This document shows positions 6,611 to 12,530 of a stretch of 16,103 nt of DNA, piece by piece (position 1 is the stretch's first letter; every line of letters starts with the position of its first letter). The DNA lies in NCBI GenBank assembly GCA_002448445.1, contig DJYC01000089.1:1-16103 (forward strand), read 5' to 3'. Under the pieces are notes generated by a model. The model was not told where the DNA came from, did no database searches, and saw nothing but the letters and a program-made list of their open reading frames with translations. This DNA is from Treponema sp. UBA6988 (lineage in GTDB: Bacteria; Spirochaetota; Spirochaetia; Treponematales; Treponemataceae). The position numbers and the translations under genes are program-made.

Positions 6611-8107
6611 TTACAAATATTTTGCGGAAAGCCGCAGGAGTTCTTCCTGATTCGTTTCCTTTGTGTTTACGATTCCCGAAAGCCGGTGGTTGGACATAAC
6701 CGCAATCCTGTTCGTAATGCCAAGAATTTCCGGCATTTCGCTTGAAACTACGATTATGGTTTTTCCTTCTTTTGCCATCTTGATTATAAGCTGGTAAATT
6801 TCGTACTTTGCACCAACATCAATACCGCGGGTTGGCTCGTCCATAAGGAAGATGTCCGGTGAACGCTCAAGCCACTTGCCGATGATTACCTTCTGCTGGT
6901 TGCCTCCAGAAAGGCTGGAAATAAGCTCGTCTGCGGAAACGCATTTTGTATGCATTGCCTTAATCTCGCGGTCAGCTGCTTCCTGCATCTTGCGCTCAGA
7001 AAGGATTCCCCCGCTCTTGTAGCTTCTAAGGTTGGTAATAACCGTGTTGAATTTTATGGTGTCTTTGCCAAACATTCCGTTTACCTTGCGCTCTTCCGTA
7101 ACAAAGGCAAAGTTGTGGTCCATGGCGTCCTTGCTGTTCCTAAAGCGGAGCTTCTTGCCGGCAGCAATTATTTCTCCCGAAGCAAGTGTGCGGACACCAA
7201 AGAGGGACTCAAGAAGTTCAGACCGTCCAGCCCCAACAAGACCGTAAAGGCCAAAAATTTCTCCCTTGCGCACAGTAAAGGAAATGTCCTTTAGCACAGG
7301 GTTGAATTTTGTGGAAAGGTTTCGCACCTCAAAGTAAGGCTCACCAGGAACATTGTCTACGTCCGGGAAGCGCTTGTCCAAAGAGCGGCCTACCATTGCG
7401 GCAATCAGTTCGTCCATGTTGGTTTCTTTTACGGACTTTGTAAGAATCATCTTACCGTCACGCAAAACAGAAACATCATCGCAGATTTCAAAAATTTCAT
7501 CCATCTTGTGCGAGATGTAAACAAATGATATTCCTTGCTTCTTCAAATCATTTACGATTGAAAAAAGCTTCTTGATTTCCGGTTCAGTTAAAGAAGAGGT
7601 TGGTTCGTCCAAAACAATTATCTTTGCCTTGTAGGAAACAGCCTTTGCAATTTCCACCATCTGTCTCTGGGAAACGCTCATAGTGCGCATGATGCGCTTT
7701 GGATCTACATTCATTTTAAGGGAAGCAAAGAGGCGCTGAGACTCGCGCTGCATTTTTACTTCGTCAACAATACCGAATCTTAAGGGATAGCGGCCTAAAA
7801 ACAAGTTGTCCTGAACCGTACGGTCCAAGCACTGGTTCAATTCCTGATGAACCATTGAAACTCCGTTTTCCAGAGCTTCTTTTGGTGTCTTAAAATCTAC
7901 AGGCTTACCTTCAAGAAAAGTCTGTCCCTCATCGCGGGCATAGATTCCAAACAGACACTTCATCATTGTAGACTTGCCGGCTCCATTCTCGCCCATAAGG
8001 CCAAGAACGCTTCCGCGTTTTACAGTAAGGTTTATGCCGTCCAGAACTTTATTCTTTCCGAATGATTTTGACAGGCCTTTAATCTGAAGCATTACGTCTT
8101 CGCTCAT
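6611..8107 (-). CDS. mglA: Galactose/glucose ABC transporter ATP-binding protein (two NBDs)
   Basis: A 498-residue cytoplasmic ATPase with two fused nucleotide-binding domains, as in E. coli MglA (506). Domain 1: Walker A GENGAGKST (39-47), signature MSVSQRQMVEIAKA, Walker B IIVLDEP (163-169), switch H200. Domain 2: a degenerate Walker A GLVGAGRSE (289-297) with Arg in place of Lys, a good signature LSGGNQQK (399-406) and Walker B IFLMDEPTRGID (419-430). This asymmetry is normal for the sugar ABC-II family. I place the start at 8107, where MSEDVMLQIKGL is preceded by AGGAG at a short distance; the frame is open to 8167 but the extra 20 residues are not family-like. mglC follows after 12 nt. 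mglB is upstream across a 431-nt spacer that contains a terminator hairpin. Confidence 0.95.
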   Translation of the reverse strand: MSEDVMLQIKGLSKSFGKNKVLDGINLTVKRGSVLGLMGENGAGKSTMMKCLFGIYARDEGQTFLEGKPVDFKTPKEALENGVSMVHQELNQCLDRTVQDNLFLGRYPLRFGIVDEVKMQRESQRLFASLKMNVDPKRIMRTMSVSQRQMVEIAKAVSYKAKIIVLDEPTSSLTEPEIKKLFSIVNDLKKQGISFVYISHKMDEIFEICDDVSVLRDGKMILTKSVKETNMDELIAAMVGRSLDKRFPDVDNVPGEPYFEVRNLSTKFNPVLKDISFTVRKGEIFGLYGLVGAGRSELLESLFGVRTLASGEIIAAGKKLRFRNSKDAMDHNFAFVTEERKVNGMFGKDTIKFNTVITNLRSYKSGGILSERKMQEAADREIKAMHTKCVSADELISSLSGGNQQKVIIGKWLERSPDIFLMDEPTRGIDVGAKYEIYQLIIKMAKEGKTIIVVSSEMPEILGITNRIAVMSNHRLSGIVNTKETNQEELLRLSAKYL

Positions 8108-8202
8108 AATTCTCCTGACCTTAGCCTTTACAAGGGTAGGTATTTCCGTCCATCTTTTGAAAGCCAATCACAAAAAAAGTGGCTGTTACAAAAAATCCGG
8201 CC

Positions 8203-8242
8203 TAAAAAATGGCGGCACCGCAAACAAAAGTGATGCCGCCAT
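8203..8242 (-). terminator. Intrinsic terminator/attenuator between mglB and mglA
   Basis: On the minus strand ATGGCGGCA (8242-8234) pairs perfectly with TGCCGCCAT (8217-8209) around a 16-nt loop and runs into T residues (8208-8204). It lies about 300 nt after the mglB stop and 96 nt before mglA. Partial termination here would give more MglB than MglA/MglC, as is common for binding-protein operons. Confidence 0.8.
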
Positions 8243-8286
8243 ATCCATAAGCTTGCTCACGTCAAGCCCGACAATAGCAATTAGCT

Positions 8287-8336
8287 GTCATCCAGAACCG
8301 TCACTCCAGACTGCTAACCGTCATCCAGAACCGTCA
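8287..8336. repeat. 17-nt exact direct repeat pair
   Basis: GTCATCCAGAACCGTCA occurs at 8287-8303 and 8320-8336. Its GTCATCC..AAC start resembles the ends of the adjacent 60-nt repeats (GTCACCCTGAAC, GTCATTCCGAAC), so these are probably fragments of the same repeat family. Confidence 0.7.
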
Positions 8337-8359
8337 ACCGTCACACTTAAATCGTAAGT

Positions 8360-8420
8360 GTCACCCTGAACTGCTACGCCACATTCGCACGCACTTGCTA
8401 CGAATGTGGATTCAGGGTCT
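8360..8420 (+). repeat. Interspersed palindromic repeat, copy B
   Basis: A unit of about 61 nt begins GTCACCCTGAAC and ends ATTCAGGGTCT. Its centre is a hairpin: CCACATTCG (8379-8387) pairs with CGAATGTGG (8401-8409) around a 13-nt loop. It aligns closely with the unit at 8460-8518 in the opposite orientation, including the shared GCTACGCCAC. Confidence 0.8.
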
Positions 8421-8459
8421 GTCCATGCACCAACAGTCATTTCATTAGACAACATTCAT

Positions 8460-8518
8460 AGATTTCGAATCACACTTTGTAGCAGGTGCGTACAAAGTGG
8501 CGTAGCGTTCGGAATGAC
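8460..8518 (-). repeat. Interspersed palindromic repeat, copy A
   Basis: Read on the minus strand this unit begins GTCATTCCGAAC and ends GATTCGAAATCT. Its core hairpin pairs CACTTTGTA with TACAAAGTG (8473-8481 and 8491-8499, 9-nt loop). It is the inverted relative of copy B, about 40 nt away, and starts 20 nt past the mglB stop codon. The hairpin arms differ from copy B by compensating changes, so the structure appears to be what is conserved. Confidence 0.8.
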
Positions 8519-8538
8519 ATGCTAATTGTACTTAGTAT

Positions 8539-9738
8539 TTAGTACTTAAGTCTGTCTGTGTAGTCACGGCCAGAGTTTGTCTTAACCATGTTGATTGCGT
8601 ATGCATCATAGTTGCCAAGGTTTGTGAACTTGTCAATGCAGCTTGATTCGTTCTGACCGTCGCCCTGTACGATTGTAAGGTCAAGGTTCAGCAAAGGTGC
8701 ATAGTAGTTCAATGCAGGAACGTAGCTAGAAGAAAGGAAGTTGTCTGCTGAGTTGTAAACTGTAAGAAGAACCTTCTTTGTTTCTGCATTTGTCTGCTTG
8801 ATTCCAGTGTCGCGGTTTCCAGCCTTGTACTGTTCCCAGTTGGAAGAGTTTACGCCAGAGTTCTGTGCAAGAAGAGCCTTTGTGCTGTTAACGTAGTCAA
8901 CAGGAGCAGAAATCTTGTTGCCGTAGCGGTCTGTTGTAGAGATACCCTGTGTGTAAACATCAGAGCCTGTAAGACCGTCAAGAAGGTTGCGGAGAACCTG
9001 GAGAGTTGCTGTTGCCTGTGCGTCTACGTTCTGAGAAACTGTACCAGTAAGGCGGCCTGCACCAATTGCTTCGATTGCGTCTGCGTTTGCATCATAACCG
9101 AAGATCGGAACACCTGCAGGATAGTTTGAAGCCTGGAGACAACCCATAGCCATACCGTCATTGTTAGAAACAACCATATCAATCTGGTCTGCAAACTTTG
9201 TTGCCCAACCGCTCATTGCGTCTGTAGCAGCGTTTGCGTTCCATGTAGAACCGTCTGTACCGGTCATTGCCTTTCCTTCAAGCTCTACAACCTTGAGAGT
9301 CTTTCCGCCAACATTTACGGAACCGTCCTTTACGTTTGTAGGATCTGGTGAACCGTTCCATGTGTCCAAAGCACGGCGGATACCTTCTGTACGTGCGCGG
9401 GAGTCATTGTGACCAACATCACCAACGCAGAGAACATAACCCAAGATGCCGTCGCCATTGCGGTCGATTACAGCAGGATCTGCGGATGCAAGGAAGTCCT
9501 TAATGAGCTGTCCCTGAACTGCACCACCACCAGCTGCGTCAAAACCAACATAGTATGTGCTTCCGTTCCAGTTCATTGACTCCATGTCAATTTCGCCACT
9601 TACAGGATCAGATGGCTGTCTGTTGTAGAATACGAGAGGCTTGTCCTTATTTGCCACTTTTGCAACGTTCTTTCCGCCGCATGATACTGCAGAGATTGCA
9701 GCTGCGATAACCACACCAGCAAGAATTACCTTTTTCAT
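8539..9738 (-). CDS. mglB: Glucose/galactose-binding lipoprotein, circularly permuted MglB
   Basis: A 399-residue extracytoplasmic sugar-binding lipoprotein. Residues 1-20 form a lipoprotein signal with a relaxed, spirochaete-type lipobox AVSC (C20 lipidated). The order of segments is permuted relative to E. coli MglB. The mature protein begins at a segment equivalent to E. coli residues near 87 (LVFYNRQPS, 35-43), continues through the calcium loop DRNGDGILG (92-100), GHNDSRART (109-117), VSNNDGMAMG (190-199) and FGYDANADA (213-221), and ends with LLTVYNSADNFLSSS (324-338) to YAINMVKT, which corresponds to the E. coli N-terminus. Sugar ligands are all kept: N39, H110, D112, R116, W166, N193, D216, D332 and F334. 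The start at 9738 has GGAGG 4 nt upstream; an in-frame ATG at 9762 is ignored. T. pallidum Tp0684 was reported to have such a divergent topology. Confidence 0.93.
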   Translation of the reverse strand: MKKVILAGVVIAAAISAVSCGGKNVAKVANKDKPLVFYNRQPSDPVSGEIDMESMNWNGSTYYVGFDAAGGGAVQGQLIKDFLASADPAVIDRNGDGILGYVLCVGDVGHNDSRARTEGIRRALDTWNGSPDPTNVKDGSVNVGGKTLKVVELEGKAMTGTDGSTWNANAATDAMSGWATKFADQIDMVVSNNDGMAMGCLQASNYPAGVPIFGYDANADAIEAIGAGRLTGTVSQNVDAQATATLQVLRNLLDGLTGSDVYTQGISTTDRYGNKISAPVDYVNSTKALLAQNSGVNSSNWEQYKAGNRDTGIKQTNAETKKVLLTVYNSADNFLSSSYVPALNYYAPLLNLDLTIVQGDGQNESSCIDKFTNLGNYDAYAINMVKTNSGRDYTDRLKY

Positions 9739-9780
9739 ATTACCTCCAAAAAAAGATAGCATTATCTTTAACTGATTACG

Positions 9781-9809
9781 ATTTTATTTTAGAGGCGTTC
9801 AATTGTCAA
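9781..9809 (-). promoter_or_regulatory. Sigma70-type promoter of the mgl operon
   Basis: On the minus strand a perfect TTGACA (9809-9804) is followed by 17 nt and TAAAAT (9786-9781). The predicted start near 9774 gives a leader of about 36 nt that carries the GGAGG ribosome site. This is the strongest promoter in the window by consensus match and suits a highly expressed binding protein. Confidence 0.75.
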
Positions 9810-9818
9810 ACAAATTTT

Positions 9819-9832
9819 GCCCGAATTTGGGC
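9819..9832. promoter_or_regulatory. Palindrome just upstream of the mgl promoter (candidate operator)
   Basis: GCCCGAATTTGGGC is a 14-bp near-perfect palindrome (one mismatched pair) centred about 20 bp upstream of the mglB -35 box. Its position suits an activator or upstream regulator site. It could instead be a small hairpin at the end of the pseudouridine synthase transcript, but no T run follows. Confidence 0.35.
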
Positions 9833-9852
9833 GTTGTAATTTTAGTTTAGTG

Positions 9853-9950
9853 CAAAAATTTCGGGAGGGGGAAGTCTCCCCCTGCGGCCGCACTTCGTTG
9901 CGTCCTACCCCTTCTACAGGGGGTTGCACCCCCCCGTAACGCCCCCCCAT
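9853..9950 (+). repeat. GC-rich palindromic repeat element, copy 1
   Basis: Alternating G and C runs stand out from the moderate-GC surroundings. AGGGGGA/TCCCCCT (9866-9883, 4-nt loop) forms one hairpin and CCCC..GGGGG (9908-9923) another. Features in order (AAATTTCGGGAGGGGG, GTCTCCCCC, ACAGGGGG, CCCCCGTAACGCCCCC) match the minus-strand reading of the element at the end of the window. On the minus strand the first hairpin is followed after a few bases by ATTTTT, so it could also end the upstream transcript. Confidence 0.65.
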
Positions 9951-9953
9951 ATT

Positions 9954-11405
9954 TTAAAAGGGAACCTTGCTTTCAAAAACCATTGCTTCATTTGTTGCAG
10001 GATGAATAAATTCAAGATGGCAGGCATGGAGCATAAGGCGTTCCCCCGGTGTGCATTTTCCATAGAGCGTGTCCCCGATTATTGGCGTTGCAAAGCCGTG
10101 GCTGTCCGCACTGGCAAGGCGAAGCTGGTGGGTGCGGCCTGTGTGCGGAACAAATTCAACGCGGGTTACATTCCTTACGGACAAATCAGGAGCTGTGTAG
10201 CGTTCAACGTTGACTATGCGCCAAGAGGTTACGGCTTTTTTTCCGTAAACGCTGTCCCAAATCTGATGGGGCCTGTTGTCCACGTCCAGGCGGAAGTAGA
10301 GTTCCATGCATCCTTCCTGGGCAATCCCCTTCTTTGCAAGAACCCCGTCCAAGAGAGCTGTGTATTTTTTGCTTACCTGCCCTTCCATAAACTGCCTGCT
10401 TAAAATGCGGTGGGCTTCTTTTGTAAAGGCAAGAACCATAAGCCCGCTTGTTTCCATGTCCAGTCGGTGAACAGAAGGCTGTTCAATGCATGCGGGAAAA
10501 AGGCGCTTTAGGCGGGTCGTAACACTGTCCAGTTTTTCTATACCCCTACCAGGTATACTCAAAAGCCCTGACGGTTTGTTGATGACGGCAATATGCTCGT
10601 CGCGGTAAAGAAGTTCAAGCCCCAGCATAGAAGGCAAAATTATTCCGCATCTCTCGTCGCAAGGACTCCTTGGCTTTAGCTCCTGGCCCTTTTGGTAATA
10701 GGCTTCGCAAAGGCTAAGAGGCTGCAAGGAAGAGGCAAAGGCATAATCCAAAAGCTTTGGGGCGCAACATTCGCCTGTTCCGGTTGGCGGAAGGGTTTGC
10801 AGATTACGCTCAGCGCAGATTGTTTTTAGCGAACGCATTTTTCCGTCTGCACAATGAAATGAATATAATTCAAAAACTTTTGCAAGGGACTGGTCGGTTA
10901 AGGCAGTGCGCTCGGTTTTGAGCCTACGGATTTTTTCACTGTCTGTGGCGACAGCAATTTCTTTTGTAAGCTCATGAATCGCTTTATCGTTTTGCAAAAG
11001 GGCTTGGTCTATTTTACTTGCGCTTACAATGGGGGGAAGAAATTTTATTGATGCCAAAGAGGCACATTCAGAAAGCATGCTGTCGGCGGCGAAGTCTCTA
11101 TTGCCTGTACTGTCTGCAAATATCTCTGACAGGCTAAAAGGAGGAAAATCTTCAAGCGGGGTATCGCATCCCCTTTTAAAAACAGCCCTGGTTGTTCCGC
11201 TAACCGTTACAAGGGCATGGCATTTTTTACCGTCGGTATTGTTTTCAGAAACGACAAGCGCACCAAGCATTATTCCGCCAAGAGTGCGTTCCGTTGCCGA
11301 ACGGGAAGAATCCACTGCCCTAAGTTCCAGCAGTCCCAAGTCCAAGGCATGGGAAAGAAGCTTGCAAATTTTTAGCGCAGCATCTTCCTTAAAGGGAGGG
11401 AACAT
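9954..11405 (-). CDS. RluA-family pseudouridine synthase, long form
   Basis: A 483-residue cytoplasmic RNA-modifying enzyme. The catalytic domain covers about 263-483: VINKPSGLLSIPG, then HRLDMETSG with catalytic D316, a KKYTALL strand, and the C-terminal GRTHQLR (423-429) and IIGDTLYG motifs. The first 260 residues are an added region known from a long RluA subfamily, marked by GGIMLGALVV (43-52), a helical segment at about 130-180 and PTGTGECCAPKLLDYAF (207-223). The exact RNA target (rRNA or tRNA uridine) cannot be told. The ATG at 11405 lies inside ispH, 17 nt before that gene's end, and is preceded by AGGAAGGG, so translation is probably coupled to ispH. Confidence 0.9.
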   Translation of the reverse strand: MFPPFKEDAALKICKLLSHALDLGLLELRAVDSSRSATERTLGGIMLGALVVSENNTDGKKCHALVTVSGTTRAVFKRGCDTPLEDFPPFSLSEIFADSTGNRDFAADSMLSECASLASIKFLPPIVSASKIDQALLQNDKAIHELTKEIAVATDSEKIRRLKTERTALTDQSLAKVFELYSFHCADGKMRSLKTICAERNLQTLPPTGTGECCAPKLLDYAFASSLQPLSLCEAYYQKGQELKPRSPCDERCGIILPSMLGLELLYRDEHIAVINKPSGLLSIPGRGIEKLDSVTTRLKRLFPACIEQPSVHRLDMETSGLMVLAFTKEAHRILSRQFMEGQVSKKYTALLDGVLAKKGIAQEGCMELYFRLDVDNRPHQIWDSVYGKKAVTSWRIVNVERYTAPDLSVRNVTRVEFVPHTGRTHQLRLASADSHGFATPIIGDTLYGKCTPGERLMLHACHLEFIHPATNEAMVFESKVPF

Positions 11406-12258
11406 AGCGCCCTTCCTGCAGCGATTTTTCCACCTGGTTTATGATTGAATCCGGGGTGCTTGCTCCGGCCGTAATTGCCACGGTCTTAAAAGAAAAAAAC
11501 TCTTCCGGTATTTCCGAAGCATCTTCTATTAAAGCGGCACGGGGGCAGACGGAAAGTGCCCTTTCGTAAAGCCTTCTTGTGTTGGCAGAATTTTTTCCAC
11601 CAATTACGATGATTGCATCAGCCATGCCTTTTAGTTCAAGCAGGGCTTCCTGCCTTTCCATGGTAGCAGAACAAATTGAATTGAAGACCTGTACACCGGG
11701 ATTTTTTTGCAGGATAATGTCGCTTATGGCCTTGAATTCTACGGGACTGAACGTGGTCTGCGCAATAAGCACAGCCTTTTCCGGCACCTGCAAAGAGGAG
11801 GCTTCTTCTTTTGTCTGCACGACGACCGACCTTCCGTTTGCAAAGCCCTGGATGCCGGTAACTTCTCCGTGATTTTTGTCGCCAGCAATAATAACGGTAA
11901 AGCCTTTTGCGCTCCATTCCGCCGCACGCTTCTGGCTTATATGTACGCGGGGGCAAGTTGAATCCTTTATGCAAACCTTCATTGCCCTAAGCTTTTCCAA
12001 AACAGCGGGTGTTGTTCCATGGGCGCGGATAAGGACTATGCTGTCCTCTCCCAGAAATGAAGCTTGTCCCAGGCTTTCTGCGTCAAGGATTTTTAGTCCC
12101 CGGGACTGCAGGGCATTCATTACGGACGGATTGTGAATCAAAGGGCCAAGGGTATAGACGGTTTTTCCCTGCGAGTCATCAAGTGCCTTTTCTGCACCTT
12201 CAACAGCACGGCGAACCCCCATACAGTAGCCTAAAATTTTTGCACGAATTACCTTCAT
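11389..12258 (-). CDS. ispH: 4-hydroxy-3-methylbut-2-enyl diphosphate reductase
   Basis: The last enzyme of the MEP pathway: an iron-sulfur reductase that turns HMBPP into IPP and DMAPP for isoprenoid synthesis. From the start at 12258 it has 289 residues. The three cluster cysteines are C12 (GYCMGVRRAV), C102 (DSTCPRV) and C196 (NSICSATMERQ), nearly identical in spacing to E. coli. Substrate-site histidines H42, H80 and H130 and E132 (NHGE) are present, with AGASTPDS (264-271) near the end. MKVIRAKILGYCMG is the family N-terminus; the frame stays open to 12450, but the extra 64 residues come from an inserted repeat element and are not family-like. Only a weak GGA precedes the ATG. The pseudouridine synthase gene overlaps its 3' end by 17 nt. 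Confidence 0.95.
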   Translation of the reverse strand: MKVIRAKILGYCMGVRRAVEGAEKALDDSQGKTVYTLGPLIHNPSVMNALQSRGLKILDAESLGQASFLGEDSIVLIRAHGTTPAVLEKLRAMKVCIKDSTCPRVHISQKRAAEWSAKGFTVIIAGDKNHGEVTGIQGFANGRSVVVQTKEEASSLQVPEKAVLIAQTTFSPVEFKAISDIILQKNPGVQVFNSICSATMERQEALLELKGMADAIIVIGGKNSANTRRLYERALSVCPRAALIEDASEIPEEFFSFKTVAITAGASTPDSIINQVEKSLQEGRYVPSL

Positions 12259-12260
12259 AA

Positions 12261-12452
12261 GATTCCATAAACATGTAAAGAAGTTTTGTGCTCCACTACC
12301 GGAAAAATCTGTCTGAAAATCCATCGGGTTGTTTACAACCACGTGCGCGGTACAAGGTATTACGGTCACTACGTTCCCTCGCGCAAAGCGGCTTTTCAGC
12401 CATATTTTTCCTCTCGTTGCGCACAAAACTTCTTTACGGCTTGATTCCATAA
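12261..12452. mobile_element. MITE-like element upstream of ispH
   Basis: Arms of 45 nt (12275-12319 and 12393-12437) are inverted copies: the outer 17 bp (GTAAAGAAGTTTTGTGC) are perfect and the inner 28 have 7 mismatches. The same 10-bp sequence GATTCCATAA flanks the element at 12261-12270 and 12443-12452, as a target-site duplication would. It has no gene. A smaller palindrome, GGTTGTTTACAACC, lies at 12327-12340 in the centre. The spacing from each flanking repeat to the arm is 4 and 5 nt, so the exact ends are uncertain. A structured regulatory leader is the alternative reading. Confidence 0.6.
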
Positions 12453-12476
12453 TAATATCAGGAAATCAGTTCCCAT

Positions 12477-12504
12477 AAAAAAACCCGCCTTTTGCAAAGC
12501 GGGC
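12477..12504 (-). terminator. Rho-independent terminator after secF
   Basis: On the minus strand CCCGC (12503-12499) pairs with GCGGG (12488-12484); inner T/A pairs extend the stem, and seven T residues follow (12483-12477). It lies about 27 nt after the secF stop and closes the yajC-secD-secF operon. Confidence 0.85.
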
Positions 12505-12530
12505 ATTTGTAATCTAACTAAGCGTCAGAC

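Larger units (their letters stand above)
8108..8538. other. mglB-mglA spacer, non-coding, filled with repeats
   Basis: This 431-nt stretch has no credible gene. On the minus strand, from mglB towards mglA, it holds an inverted pair of 60-nt repeats (8518-8460 and 8420-8360), a small hairpin (ACACTTA/TAAGTGT, 8361-8343), a pair of 17-nt direct repeats, a terminator hairpin (8242-8203) and finally the AGGAG ribosome site of mglA. I see no convincing separate promoter for mglA. A short open frame at 8157-8357 is mainly repeat sequence and is not called. Confidence 0.75.

Noticed and set aside
8108..8167. Upstream start of mglA at 8167
   Set aside because: The added 20 residues are not family-like and lack a ribosome site, whereas AGGAG precedes the ATG at 8107.
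8157..8357. Short plus-strand open frame in the mglB-mglA spacer
   Set aside because: It covers the terminator hairpin and the GTCATCCAGAACCGTCA repeats; its repeated HPEPS peptide is a by-product of those repeats.
9739..9762. Upstream start of mglB at 9762
   Set aside because: It would put eight residues before a standard lipoprotein signal and would place the GGAGG ribosome site inside the gene.
12259..12450. N-terminal extension of ispH to 12450
   Set aside because: The extra 64 residues are encoded by the inverted-repeat element and have no family likeness; the normal IspH N-terminus begins at 12258.
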